Of a stretch of DNA of 64,000 bases, positions 25,652 through 34,629 are shown piece after piece. The notes under the pieces were generated by a model. That model searched no databases. It was given only the letters and a program-made list of their open reading frames with translations, and was not told the origin of the DNA. Numbering within the stretch: position 1 is the first letter of the stretch; each line of letters starts with the position of its first letter. A program made the translations under genes and the position numbers. This stretch comes from Streptomyces curacoi (GTDB lineage Bacteria > Actinomycetota > Actinomycetes > Streptomycetales > Streptomycetaceae), in the NCBI RefSeq assembly GCF_001513975.1, contig NZ_KQ947986.1:412713-476712 (forward strand), in the 5' to 3' direction.

Positions 25652-27803
25652 ACTGGGCCGCGGACCACCCCGTGTTGCCGGTGACGTGCAGCCTCAGGTG
25701 ACGCAGGCTCGTGCCGCTCGGCAGCGGGACGGTGACCGTGTTGCCGGTCGCCGGGTCGAAGCGGTAGTCCCGCGCCGGAACCACGGTCGAGTACGTCGAG
25801 CCGTCCGTGCTGCCCTGGACCGACAGCGTCTGGGTGCGGGCCTGCCAGACCGACTGCGGCGGCAGCTTCAGCACCAGCCGGCGGACCGCCTCCGTGGAGC
25901 CCAGGTCGACGGTCCAGGACTGCGGGAAGGCGTTGTTGGCGGACTCCCAGTAGCTGCCCGCGTCGCCGTCGACCGCCTTGCCGGGCGTGTAGACGTCCTG
26001 CGATCCGGTGGCCGTGGCCGGGCGGCCCTTGGCGAGGTTGCGGGCCGGATCCGGGTCCGGGTTGCCCTGGCCGGGCTGGGGCCAGGTCGAGCAGTCGGAC
26101 CAGGTGCTGCTCCAGCCGGAGTTGCCGCCGCCGTCGGTGAGGGTGAAGGTGCCGGAGCCGGCGGGGTAGGGGCAGTTGTAGATCCCCGCGGCGCCGACGC
26201 CGGTCGCGGTGACGTCGCGGAAGGTGGCGGCGCCCTGGGTCTCGGCCTGGACGACGACCGTGCCGGTGTTGCGCACGGTGGCGCCCTCGACGGTGATGTT
26301 CTTGGCCGCGTACCCACGCCCGCTGCCCGAGACGAACTCGAAGGCGCTGTACGGGCTGTCCGTGATCGTGGTGTCGGTGATCCGGACGTTCGCCTCGATG
26401 GCGCTGTCGTAGGAGTCGACGCGCAGGGCGCCCATCGGATGGTTCCAGTTGGGGTTCATCGCGCCGGTGCGCACGAGGGTGTTGCCGTCGACCGTGATGG
26501 TGCCGGCCAGCGGATGGAAGGGGTCCAGGAACTTCTGGTTGGAGATCGCGATGCCGCTGCCCAGGGCGTTGGTGTCGGAGATCAGGTTGTCCTTGACCGT
26601 GATGTCGGTGCCGCCGTAGATCGCGATGCCGTTGGCGAGGTTCGGCTGTGTGATCGTGTTGTTCTCGAAGCTGCTGTTCGTGTCCGGCGCGTACAGCGAC
26701 CACATGGCGAGCGCGTCGTCGCCCTGGTTGCGCAGGAAGTTGTGGCGGACGCGGACGCCACGCGCGTTGCCGTTGAGGTTGAGTCCGTCGGCGGTCATGT
26801 CGAGGAAGCGGCTGTTCTCGACGACGAGGTTGTCGTTGTTGCCCATCAGCCAGAGGCCGACCTTCAGGTGCTGCAGCCACATGCCGGAGACGGAACTGTT
26901 CGGTCCCAGCGACCCGTTGACGAAGTTGTCGGGGTTGGCGTCGACCCGCTCGGTCACCTCGCCGATCACCGCGAAGTCCTTGATGTGGACGTTCCCGGAG
27001 GAGCTCGACTGGTCGATGAAGCGGGAGGTCCGCACGACGGAGTGCCAGTGCCCGGCCCCCTGAAGGGTGACGTTCTGCACGCCGTTCAGGGACGAGGTGA
27101 GCCGGTACTCCCCCGGCGGGATCCACACCACCCCGCCCTGCGCGGCGGCGATGGCGTCCCGGAAGGCCTGCGTGGAGTCGCCCTGGCCGCTCGGGTCGGC
27201 GCCCTTGGAGGTGACGGAGACCGATCCGGCGGGTTGGCTCGCGGGCCCGGCCGCCTGCTCGAAGTCGGCCACGTCGACGGTGACCTGGACATCGGTCGCC
27301 TGGACGGCCACCTTGTCGCCCGCCTGCACGTTCTCGCCGAGCAGCAGGCGGGCGTTGTCGTAGAAGTGGTGGGTCCTGGCGCCCGGGATCCAGCCGGTGT
27401 CGACGTAGGAGTACTTGGAGGTGACCGCGAGGGTCTTGGCGATCCGCCGGCCGTTGACGTACACGTCGAGGGTGCCGGACTGGCCGTCGGGGACGCTGTA
27501 GGCGACGTTCACGGCGTTGGCCGCGCGCGGCACCGTGAACTCGACACGCTGGCCGGCTGCGAGGCGTACGGCCCGACGGCCGGAGGCCTCCGAGGCGAGG
27601 GTGCCCTGCGTGTGGTCGGGGCCGATCTTCGTGCCGGTCGTGGTGGCGGACTCGGCCTCGACCGAGATGAAGGGGAGGGTGGCGCCGGCGGCCGCGTGAG
27701 CGGTCGGGGCCGTCGCGGTGAGCAGGCCTGCGGCGAGGGCTACGACCACCGCAGATGGCATGCTCCTGACGGAACTGCGCGTGTGATACGGCATGTACTG
27801 CAT
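25623..27803 (-). CDS. Secreted GH87-type alpha-1,3-glucanase (mycodextranase-like)
   Basis: 726 residues from ATG at 27803 (AAGGGA 9 nt upstream); the frame open further upstream is antisense to the GH13 gene. Signal peptide: SAVVVALAAGLLTATAPTAHA. A CBM6/35-type domain follows (about 40-170, AESATTTGTKIG, GQRVEFTVPRA). The right-handed beta-helix catalytic domain (about 180-560) has GADPSGQGDSTQAFRDAI, MTADGLNLNG and NQGDDALAMWS; the ADGL Asp and the DD pair fit the three catalytic aspartates known in GH87. The C-terminus is an F5/8 type C (CBM32-like) domain (RNLAKGRPATATG, AVDGDAGSYWES). The enzyme should cut alpha-1,3-glucan outside the cell, such as fungal wall glucan or mutan. Last gene of the sugar operon. 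Confidence 0.75.
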   Translation of the reverse strand: MQYMPYHTRSSVRSMPSAVVVALAAGLLTATAPTAHAAAGATLPFISVEAESATTTGTKIGPDHTQGTLASEASGRRAVRLAAGQRVEFTVPRAANAVNVAYSVPDGQSGTLDVYVNGRRIAKTLAVTSKYSYVDTGWIPGARTHHFYDNARLLLGENVQAGDKVAVQATDVQVTVDVADFEQAAGPASQPAGSVSVTSKGADPSGQGDSTQAFRDAIAAAQGGVVWIPPGEYRLTSSLNGVQNVTLQGAGHWHSVVRTSRFIDQSSSSGNVHIKDFAVIGEVTERVDANPDNFVNGSLGPNSSVSGMWLQHLKVGLWLMGNNDNLVVENSRFLDMTADGLNLNGNARGVRVRHNFLRNQGDDALAMWSLYAPDTNSSFENNTITQPNLANGIAIYGGTDITVKDNLISDTNALGSGIAISNQKFLDPFHPLAGTITVDGNTLVRTGAMNPNWNHPMGALRVDSYDSAIEANVRITDTTITDSPYSAFEFVSGSGRGYAAKNITVEGATVRNTGTVVVQAETQGAATFRDVTATGVGAAGIYNCPYPAGSGTFTLTDGGGNSGWSSTWSDCSTWPQPGQGNPDPDPARNLAKGRPATATGSQDVYTPGKAVDGDAGSYWESANNAFPQSWTVDLGSTEAVRRLVLKLPPQSVWQARTQTLSVQGSTDGSTYSTVVPARDYRFDPATGNTVTVPLPSGTSLRHLRLHVTGNTGWSAAQFSEVEAYLS

Positions 27804-27850
27804 GTGCTGATCCCTTCGTGGTGGGGGTACGGGGACAGCGGGCCGCGGTC

Positions 27851-29434
27851 TCAGGCACGCAGCCAGACCGCGGTGTCCTTCGGCAGCCGTCCCTCGTCGT
27901 CCAAGGGGCCGCTGGCCAAGCGGAGTTCGGCGTGGGCGGGCAGGTCGGCGGGGGTGTCCCCCAGGTTCACCACGCAGATCACGCCCGGCGCGCGGGTGAA
28001 GGCGAGGACGCCGTCGGGGGCGGGCAGCCAGCTGAGGGGGGCGTCGCCGAAGACCGGCCGGAGCCCGATCGCCTCGCGATAGAGGCTGAGCATCGAGCGC
28101 GGGTCCTCGGCCTGCCGGTCGACCGCATACGAGGGCCAGTCGACCGGCTGCGGAAGCCACGGCTCCGCGCGCGAGCCGAATCCCGCATACGGCGCCCCGG
28201 CCGCCCACGGCAACGGCACCCGGCAGCCGTCCCGCCCCGGGTCGGTTCCCCCGGAGCGGGCGTGCATCGGGTCCTGGATGCGGTCGACGGGGATGTCGGC
28301 CTCGGGCAGGCCGAGCTCCTCGCCCTGGTAGACGTAGACGGCTCCGGGCAGCGCCAGTGACAGCAGCGCCGCCGCCCGGGCCCGGCGGGTGCCGAGGGCG
28401 AGGTCGGTGGGGGTGCCGAAGGCCTTGGCGGCGAAGTCGAAGCCGGTGTCGGCGCGGCCGTAGCGGGTGACCGTACGGGTCACGTCGTGATTGCACAGCA
28501 CCCAGGTCGCGGGGGCGCCGACCGGGGCGTGCTCGGCGAGCGTCTCGTCGATGGCCGCGCGCAGCCGTCCGGCGTCCCAGGGGCAGGTCATGAAGGAGAA
28601 GTTGAAGGCCGTGTGGAGTTCGTCGGGGCGCAGGTAGCGTGCGAAGCGTTCGGTGTCGGGGAGCCAGACCTCGCCGACGAAGACGCCGTCGTACTCGTCG
28701 GCGATCGCGCGCCAGGAGCGGTAGAGGTCGTGGAGTTCGTCCCGGTCGACGTACGGGTGCGGGTCCTGCCCCTCGGCGAGGTCCGGCAGGCGCGGGTCCT
28801 TGACCAGGAGCGCGGCGGAGTCGATGCGGACTCCGGCGACGCCCCGCTCGAACCAGAACCGCAGGATGTCCTCGTGCTCCTGGCGGACGGCCGGGTGGGA
28901 CCAGTCGAGGTCGGGCTGCTCGGGGGCGAAGAGGTGGAGGTACCAGTCCCCGTCGGGCACACGTGTCCAGGCGGGGCCCCCGAACTGGGACTGCCAGTCG
29001 TTGGGCGGCAGTTCGCCGTGCGGGCGGCGTCCCGGGCGGAAGTGGAACAGGGCGCGCTCCGGGCCGCCCGCGAGGGCGGCGCGGAACCACGGGTGCTGGT
29101 CGGAGACATGGTTGGGCACGATGTCGACCAGGGTGCGGATGCCCAGCTCACGTGCTTCGGCGATGAGTTTCTCCGCCTCGGCGAGGGTGCCGAAGGCCGG
29201 GTCGATCGCGCGGTAGTCGGCGACGTCGTAGCCGCCGTCCTTCATCGGTGAGACGTACCAGGGCGTGAACCACAGGGCGTCCACGCCGAGTCCTGCGAGA
29301 TACGGCAGCCTGGCGCGGACGCCCGCGAGGTCGCCGGTGCCGTCGCCGTCGCCGTCCGCGAAGCTGCGGACGTAGACCTGGTAGATGACGGCGGAGCGCC
29401 ACCACTGTGCCAAGGCGTGCCGGGGCTGTGCCAC
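27851..29434 (-). CDS. GH13 alpha-glucosidase, cytoplasmic
   Basis: 527 residues from GTG at 29434 with AAAGGG upstream; a GTG at 29476 directly after the permease stop has no RBS. It follows the GH13 oligo-1,6-glucosidase/alpha-glucosidase plan: VIYQVYVRSFADGDGDGTGD, DIVPNHVSDQHPWF, nucleophile Asp in VAGVRIDSAALL, acid/base Glu in FVGEVWLPD, and stabilising Asp in VLCNHDVTR. No signal peptide. It would hydrolyse imported gluco-oligosaccharides, here likely nigero-type products of the GH87 enzyme; the linkage is inferred from context. Confidence 0.92.
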   Translation of the reverse strand: MAQPRHALAQWWRSAVIYQVYVRSFADGDGDGTGDLAGVRARLPYLAGLGVDALWFTPWYVSPMKDGGYDVADYRAIDPAFGTLAEAEKLIAEARELGIRTLVDIVPNHVSDQHPWFRAALAGGPERALFHFRPGRRPHGELPPNDWQSQFGGPAWTRVPDGDWYLHLFAPEQPDLDWSHPAVRQEHEDILRFWFERGVAGVRIDSAALLVKDPRLPDLAEGQDPHPYVDRDELHDLYRSWRAIADEYDGVFVGEVWLPDTERFARYLRPDELHTAFNFSFMTCPWDAGRLRAAIDETLAEHAPVGAPATWVLCNHDVTRTVTRYGRADTGFDFAAKAFGTPTDLALGTRRARAAALLSLALPGAVYVYQGEELGLPEADIPVDRIQDPMHARSGGTDPGRDGCRVPLPWAAGAPYAGFGSRAEPWLPQPVDWPSYAVDRQAEDPRSMLSLYREAIGLRPVFGDAPLSWLPAPDGVLAFTRAPGVICVVNLGDTPADLPAHAELRLASGPLDDEGRLPKDTAVWLRA

Positions 29435-29477
29435 GGGGCGGCCCTTTCTGGTCGGAAGGATCGAAAGCAGGGCCACG

Positions 29478-30338
29478 TCAGCCCTTGGTGCTGCCCGCGC
29501 CGATCCCGGCGATGATGTGCCGCTGGAAGACCAGGAACAGCGCGACCATGGGAATACCGGCGATCACCATCGCGGCGATGAGCACCGTCAGCGGGATGTT
29601 CTGCGACAGCTGGACGAGCGCCACACTGATGGGCTGTTCGTCGGTGTCGGAGAAGACCATCAGCGGCCAGAGGAAGTCCTGCCAGACGGCCACCAGGGCG
29701 AAGATCGAGACCACGCCCAGGACCGGCCGGGACATCGGCAGCACGATCGACCACAGGGTGCGCAGCCTCCCGGCGCCGTCGATCCCGGCGGCCTCCAGGA
29801 CATCGCGAGGGAGCTGGTCGAAGAACCGCTTCAGGAGGTAGAGGTTGAAGGCGTTGGCGACGGCGGGCAGCCAGATGGCGACGGGGTCGTTGAGCAGGCC
29901 CAGGTCCGCCACGGTCAGGTACTTCGGTACGACCAGTGCCTGGGCGGGGACCATGAGGGTGGCGAGGATGCCGCCGAGGATCACCTTGCCGAAGGCGGGC
30001 CGCAGCCTGGACAGCGCGTAGGCGGCGGCCGTGCAGAACACCAGCTGGAACAGCCAGGCGCCGGCGGCCTGGACGACCGTGTTCCACAGGTGCGTGGGCA
30101 GCCGCATCAGGTCCCAGGCGTCGGTGTAGCCGCTGAGCTGCCACCGCTCCGGTACGAGCGTGGGCGGGGTCCGCGCCACCTCCTCCGGTGACTTCATCGC
30201 GCCCGTCACCATCCAGTAGACGGGGAAGAGGAAGGCGAGCGCGAACAGCAGGACGGTGCCGGTGAAGACCGACCAGTAGACGGCCCTGCCGCACGGGCGG
30301 GCCAGGGTCGCCGGGGAGACGAGGGTCCGGGTGGTCAT
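29478..30338 (-). CDS. Sugar ABC transporter permease, MalG type
   Basis: 286 residues from ATG at 30338, overlapping the previous permease by 4 nt. Six membrane segments; EAA loop EAAGIDGAGRLRTLWSIVLP; other MalG features are YWMVTGAMKSPEE and MVPAQALVVPKYL. CUT1 family carbohydrate importer. There is no ATPase gene in the operon, so a shared MsiK-type ATPase elsewhere is expected. Confidence 0.93.
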   Translation of the reverse strand: MTTRTLVSPATLARPCGRAVYWSVFTGTVLLFALAFLFPVYWMVTGAMKSPEEVARTPPTLVPERWQLSGYTDAWDLMRLPTHLWNTVVQAAGAWLFQLVFCTAAAYALSRLRPAFGKVILGGILATLMVPAQALVVPKYLTVADLGLLNDPVAIWLPAVANAFNLYLLKRFFDQLPRDVLEAAGIDGAGRLRTLWSIVLPMSRPVLGVVSIFALVAVWQDFLWPLMVFSDTDEQPISVALVQLSQNIPLTVLIAAMVIAGIPMVALFLVFQRHIIAGIGAGSTKG

Positions 30339-31291
30339 GCGGCCTCCCCTGAGGTGCGCGTCAGACGCAGGTATACGGCGGAGAAGGCGCCGAGGAGCCC
30401 GAGGAGCAGGACGCTGAGGGCGCAGGCGCCGCCGAAGTCGTTGTAGAGGAAGGCGTACTTGTAGATCAGGTAGAGGACGGTCACCGTGGCGTTCTCGGGC
30501 CCGCCGCCCGTGATCACGAATGGCTCGGTGAATACCTGCATGGTGGCGATGATCTGAAGGAGCATCAGCATGAGGATCACGAAGCGGGTCTGCGGGATCG
30601 TGATGTGGCGGATGCGCTGGAGGAGGTTCGCTCCGTCGAGTTCGGCCGCCTCGTACAGCTCCCCCGGGATGGACTGGAGCGCGGCCAGGTAGATCAGGAC
30701 GGTGCCGCCCATGTTGGCCCAGGTGGCGACGATGACGAGGGAGACGAGGGCGGTGTCGGCGCCGTTGGACCAGTTCGAGGTGGGCAGGTGCAGGAAGCGC
30801 AGCGCCTCGTTGGCGAGACCGGTGCCGGGGTCGTAGAACCACTTCCACAGCAGGGCGCCGACCACCGGCGGGATCATCACCGGCAGATAGACGACGACGC
30901 GGAAGAAGGCCTTCGCGTGTCTCAGCTCGTTGAGGACCAAGGCCAGTACGAAGGGGATCGCGAAGCCGATCAGCAGGGCGAGCAGGGTGAAGGTGAGGGT
31001 GTTGCGCCAGGCCGCCGCGAACTCCGGGTCGGCGAGGACGCGGGTGAAGTTGGCGGTGCCGACCCACTCGGGGTCGCTGCCGGGTGTGTACTTCTGGAAG
31101 GCGAGCACGACCGCGCGGATCGCCGGGTACCAGGAGAAGAGTGCGAAGCAGACGAGGCCGCCGAGCAGGAAGCCGTAGGCGCGGGCCTGGTCGGTGAGGC
31201 GGCGCCGCCTCCGGTCCCCTGCCGGGGGCCGCGCCTGCACGGGGCGGACCGCTGCCTTCTCGACGGTCCGCCGCTGAGCCGTCCTGGTCAT
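30335..31291 (-). CDS. Sugar ABC transporter permease, MalF type
   Basis: 318 residues with an Arg-rich cytoplasmic N-terminus (about 1-35) then six membrane segments. EAA loop YEAAELDGANLLQRIRHITI; VVVYLPVMIPPVVGALLWKW is the characteristic MalF-type segment. It is 6 nt after the binding-protein gene and overlaps the next permease by 4 nt. Confidence 0.93.
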   Translation of the reverse strand: MTRTAQRRTVEKAAVRPVQARPPAGDRRRRRLTDQARAYGFLLGGLVCFALFSWYPAIRAVVLAFQKYTPGSDPEWVGTANFTRVLADPEFAAAWRNTLTFTLLALLIGFAIPFVLALVLNELRHAKAFFRVVVYLPVMIPPVVGALLWKWFYDPGTGLANEALRFLHLPTSNWSNGADTALVSLVIVATWANMGGTVLIYLAALQSIPGELYEAAELDGANLLQRIRHITIPQTRFVILMLMLLQIIATMQVFTEPFVITGGGPENATVTVLYLIYKYAFLYNDFGGACALSVLLLGLLGAFSAVYLRLTRTSGEAA

Positions 31292-31297
31292 CGTGCG

Positions 31298-32638
31298 TCA
31301 GCCCCGCGCCAGGATGCCGTCGATCTTGCCTGAGGCGTCCTTCAGGAGCCGGTCGATGTCGGCGTCCTCCTTGGTGAGGACGGCGGAGACGACGCCGTCC
31401 AGGACGGAGTAGATCTGCTGGGCGTGCGGCGGCTCGATCTTCATGTCGAGGTTCTGGTTGCCGTCGAGGAAGGCCTGGTAGTTCTCCACCGGCACATTGG
31501 CGTTGGCCTTCTTGACCTGCTGGTCCTTGGCGTCGGCGGGCCCGGTGAACAGGCGCGGCTCCGGCAGGCCGACCGGCGCGTCCGCCTTCCTGGCCCGGGC
31601 GTAGTCGCCGAGGAAGCCCTTGCCGGGGGTGAGGAACATGTGGTCGAGCCATTTCAGGGCGGCACGGATCTGCGCGGGGCTCGCCTTCTTGTTGACCATG
31701 TAGCCGTCGCCGCCGATGAGCGTGCCCTTGCCGCCGGGCATGGGGGCGAGCGCGAGGTCCTTGTAGTCGCCGCCCTTCTCCTTCACCAGGATCGGGATGT
31801 TGTCGGGCGCGGCGAGGTACATCCCGAGCCTGCCGGAGCCCATCATCTGCTGGACGTCGTTGATGACGAGGAGCTGCTTGCTGCCCATGGAGTCGTCCGT
31901 CCAGCGCATGTCGTGCAGGTTCTGGAGCACGGCGCGGCCCTCGGGGGTGTCGATGGTGGCCTTCCCGCCGTCGGCGCTCACCACGTCACCGCCCTGCGAA
32001 TACAGCTCGGCGGTGAAGTGCCAACCGCCCTGGTTCTGGGCGCTGTAGTCGGCGTATCCGACGATGCCATCGCCGAGGGAGGCGATCTTCTTGGCGGCGG
32101 CGCGCAGCTCCTGCCAGGTCGCCGGGGGCTTGTCGGGATCGAGGCCGGCCTCGGTGAAGAGCCTCTTGTTGTAGATCAGACCCATCGAGTAGCCGGTGCG
32201 CGGGATGCCGTGGACCTTGCCGTCGACGGTGTAGATGTCCCGCAGCTGCCGCTGGATGGTGCCGTAGCTCTCCAACTCCTCGATGTACGGCGTGAGATCG
32301 GCCGCCTGGTCGATGTCCACGACGTGCCGGGCGTCGGTGAAGTACGTGTAGAAGACGTCCTCCATCTGCCCGCCGGCCAGCTTGGCGTCGAAGGTCTTCG
32401 GGTCCTGGCAGGGGAACGCGTCGTGGGCCACGACGTCGATGTCCGGGTTCCGCTTCTCGAAGGCGGCGACGTCCTGCTCGAAGAACCGGCGGTCGACCTT
32501 GGCGCTCTTGGGCGGCATGCAGTTGACCGTGATGCGGGTCCTGCCGCTCGCCGAATCCCCGCCGGATCCGCAGGCGGTGAGGGCGAGGCAGCAGAGGCTT
32601 AGCGCGACGAAGGCATGGCGGAACCCGGTGCTTCTCAT
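31298..32638 (-). CDS. Sugar-binding lipoprotein of ABC importer (CUT1)
   Basis: 446 residues from ATG at 32638 (AGAGGGG upstream). Lipoprotein signal LSLCCLALTACGSGG with lipobox Cys. The mature part is an SBP_bac_1 fold (FEKRNPDIDVVAHDAFPCQD, DIDQAADLTPYIEELES, GIPRTGYSMGLIYNKRLFTE). First gene of the operon SBP-permease-permease-GH13-GH87, so the ligand is probably an alpha-1,3-linked gluco-oligosaccharide. Confidence 0.92.
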   Translation of the reverse strand: MRSTGFRHAFVALSLCCLALTACGSGGDSASGRTRITVNCMPPKSAKVDRRFFEQDVAAFEKRNPDIDVVAHDAFPCQDPKTFDAKLAGGQMEDVFYTYFTDARHVVDIDQAADLTPYIEELESYGTIQRQLRDIYTVDGKVHGIPRTGYSMGLIYNKRLFTEAGLDPDKPPATWQELRAAAKKIASLGDGIVGYADYSAQNQGGWHFTAELYSQGGDVVSADGGKATIDTPEGRAVLQNLHDMRWTDDSMGSKQLLVINDVQQMMGSGRLGMYLAAPDNIPILVKEKGGDYKDLALAPMPGGKGTLIGGDGYMVNKKASPAQIRAALKWLDHMFLTPGKGFLGDYARARKADAPVGLPEPRLFTGPADAKDQQVKKANANVPVENYQAFLDGNQNLDMKIEPPHAQQIYSVLDGVVSAVLTKEDADIDRLLKDASGKIDGILARG

Positions 32639-32718
32639 GGCTGGACCCCTCTGGGCAGGAGCGGTGGGCGCCGCACACTCAAGCACCGGCGACATTGGTC
32701 CGCAAGATGTCGCGCTAT

Positions 32719-32728
32719 AATTGCAATT
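32719..32728. promoter_or_regulatory. AATTGCAATT palindrome upstream of the alpha-glucan operon
   Basis: A perfect 10-bp palindrome lies in a notably AT-rich stretch 80 nt before the SBP start, next to CGCAAG at 32701-32706, which resembles the half-sites at the LacI promoter. It is likely part of the operon promoter or operator. No firm -35/-10 pair could be assigned. Confidence 0.4.
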
Positions 32729-32770
32729 TTTTAACAGCTTGTGGAGTCTCGAAGGCAGAGGCCGGCGCGC

Positions 32771-33781
32771 TCAGCGACGGGGCGAGTGCCGGGGCGCCTG
32801 TGCCGTCGACCCGCGCACCACGAGCTCCGGCTCGAAGAGCAGCTCCTCCGCCGCTACGACGGTGCCCGCGATCTGCGCGTTCAGCAGCTCCACCGCCGCC
32901 CTGCCCATGGCCTCGATGGGCTGACGGACGGTGGTGAGCGGCGGTTCCGTGCAGTTCATGAACGCCGAGTCGTCGTACCCGACCACGGAGATCTCTGACG
33001 GTACGTCAAGTCCCTTGCGGCGGGCGGCTCTGATCGCCCCCAGCGCGAGCGGGTCGCTCGCGCAGATGATGCCGGTCACCCCCCGGTCGATCAGCCGGGA
33101 GGCGGCGGCGTGACCGCCCTCGATCGAGAAGATGGCACGCGCGACGTGCTCCTCGGGCAGTTCCCCGGCGACGCTCCGTGCAGCGGCCAGCTTGCGGGCC
33201 GACGGCACGTGGTCGCCCGGACCGAGCACGAGCCCGATGCGCTCGTGGCCCAGGGAGGCCAGGTGCCGCCAGGCCTGCTCCACGGCCACGGCGTCGTCGC
33301 AGGACACGCCCGGGAAGCCCAGGTGCTCGATGGCCGCGTTGACCAGGACCACCGGGATGTTGCGGTCGGCGAGTTCCCTGTAGTGGTCGTGCGGCGCGTC
33401 CGCCTGGGCGTACAGCCCGCCGGCGAAGACGACGCCGGACACCTGCTGTTGCAGCAGCAGCGTGACGTAGTCGGCCTCGGAGACCCCGCCCTTGGTCTGC
33501 GTGCACAGCACCGGCGTCAGGCCGAGCTGGGCGAGCGCTCCCCCGATCACCTCGGCGAAGGCGGGGAAGATCGGGTTCTGCAGCTCCGGCAGCACGAGGC
33601 CGACGAGCCGGGCGCGTTCGCCGCGCAGCTGGGTGGGCCGCTCGTAGCCGAGGACGTCCAGGGCGGACAGCACCGCCTGCCGGGTGGCCTCGGAGACGCC
33701 GGGCTTGTCGTTGAGCACCCGGCTGACCGTGGCCTCGCTGACCCCGACCTTCTTCGCCACTTCAGCAAGTCGTCGTGTCAT
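32771..33781 (-). CDS. LacI-family transcriptional repressor
   Basis: 336 residues. N-terminal HTH RLAEVAKKVGVSEATVSRVL with the hinge GYERPTQLRGER, then a periplasmic-binding-protein-like sugar sensor (LVGLVLPELQNPIFPAFAEV, GIICASDPLALGAIRAARRK, ISVVGYDDSAFMNCTEPPLT). It sits directly upstream of, and in the same direction as, the alpha-glucan import operon, 132 nt away, and is probably its local repressor with a gluco-oligosaccharide as inducer. Half-site repeats around its own start suggest autoregulation. Confidence 0.92.
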   Translation of the reverse strand: MTRRLAEVAKKVGVSEATVSRVLNDKPGVSEATRQAVLSALDVLGYERPTQLRGERARLVGLVLPELQNPIFPAFAEVIGGALAQLGLTPVLCTQTKGGVSEADYVTLLLQQQVSGVVFAGGLYAQADAPHDHYRELADRNIPVVLVNAAIEHLGFPGVSCDDAVAVEQAWRHLASLGHERIGLVLGPGDHVPSARKLAAARSVAGELPEEHVARAIFSIEGGHAAASRLIDRGVTGIICASDPLALGAIRAARRKGLDVPSEISVVGYDDSAFMNCTEPPLTTVRQPIEAMGRAAVELLNAQIAGTVVAAEELLFEPELVVRGSTAQAPRHSPRR

Positions 33782-33783
33782 GC

Positions 33784-33820
33784 GCGCAAGAATAGCGCAA
33801 GCAACGCAAGCCGCTTGCGT
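33784..33820. promoter_or_regulatory. LacI operator candidate: ACGCAAG-CCG-CTTGCGT plus repeated half-sites
   Basis: ACGCAAG (33804-33810) and CTTGCGT (33814-33820) form a perfect 7+3+7 inverted repeat 23 nt upstream of the LacI ATG. GCGCAAG occurs twice more in direct orientation at 33784-33790 and 33795-33801. The arrangement fits an autoregulatory site with secondary half-sites. Confidence 0.6.
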
Positions 33821-33827
33821 AACCGAG

Positions 33828-34532
33828 TCAACGGTCTCCGCGGGCGGCCCACAGACCGCGGACGTGTCCGAGGTGACGGGTCATGACCTCCCGTACGGTC
33901 TCCTCGTCGCGGGCGATCAGTGCGTCGAGGAGTTCGAGGTGCTCCTCGGCGGAGGCCAGCAGGCGGCCCGCCTCGACGAGCGCGGTGAGCCCGTAGAGGC
34001 GGGAGCGCTTGCGCAGGTCGCCGACGACCTCGACGAGATGGGCGTTGCCGGCGAGGGCGAGCAGTCCCAGGTGGAAGCGGGTGTCGGCCTCGACGTAGGC
34101 GATGAGGTCGGCGGAGACGGCGGCCTGCACGATCTCCCGGGCGGCGGGGCGCAGCGCCTCCAGGGAGACCTTGTCGGCGGTCCTGGCCAGCTCCACCACC
34201 GTGGGGATCTCGATGAGGGCGCGGATGTGTTTGTACTCGTCGAGCTGTTTCTCGGAGACCTCGGTGACCCGGAAGCCCTTGTTGGGGACGGTGTCGACCA
34301 GGCCCTCCTTGACCAGGTCCAGCATGGCCTCGCGCACCGGTGTCGCCGAGACGCCGAAGCGGGCGGCGAGGGTCGGCGCGGAGTACACCTCGCCCGGGAG
34401 CAGTTCGCCGGCGATCAGCGCGGCCCGCAGGGCGTCGGCGACCTTCTCCCGGTAGCTGCTCTTCTTGCCGCCCAGGGTGGGCAGCGCGGGGGCGGCTGCG
34501 GCGGGCGGGGCGCCGGTGCGCTGGGCGGCCAT
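33828..34532 (-). CDS. FadR-subfamily GntR regulator of hydroxyproline genes
   Basis: 234 residues, ATG with a strong AGGAG RBS. The first 20 residues are Ala/Pro-rich. The winged HTH contains ALRAALIAGELLPGEVYSAP and FGVSATPVREAMLDLVKEGL; the FCD domain contains ADTRFHLGLLALAGNAHLVE and a C-terminal REVMTRHLGHVRGLW. It is codirectional with and downstream of the hydroxyproline genes, with 97 nt between it and the epimerase gene, so it may have its own promoter; an ATGTCAC element sits just upstream. The likely effector is a hydroxyproline isomer or a pathway intermediate. Confidence 0.85.
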   Translation of the reverse strand: MAAQRTGAPPAAAAPALPTLGGKKSSYREKVADALRAALIAGELLPGEVYSAPTLAARFGVSATPVREAMLDLVKEGLVDTVPNKGFRVTEVSEKQLDEYKHIRALIEIPTVVELARTADKVSLEALRPAAREIVQAAVSADLIAYVEADTRFHLGLLALAGNAHLVEVVGDLRKRSRLYGLTALVEAGRLLASAEEHLELLDALIARDEETVREVMTRHLGHVRGLWAARGDR

Positions 34533-34548
34533 GGGTCTCCTAGCTGTG

Positions 34549-34559
34549 CAATGTCACGC
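34549..34559. promoter_or_regulatory. ATGTCAC element, copy 1 (upstream of GntR gene)
   Basis: CAATGTCACGC begins 17 nt before the GntR start codon. The core ATGTCAC is shared with elements at 36609-36619 and 39550-39560, all upstream of transcription units in this cluster. Confidence 0.45.
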
Positions 34560-34629
34560 GGTACGCGCCTCATTATCCTCGACGTTCAGCGCACCGGTCC
34601 CCGGCGTTCAGAGCACCGGTCCCCGGCGT

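Noticed and set aside
25560..28082. 840-codon open frame antisense to the GH87 and GH13 genes
   Set aside because: Same antisense composition artefact; both opposite-strand genes have clear catalytic motifs.
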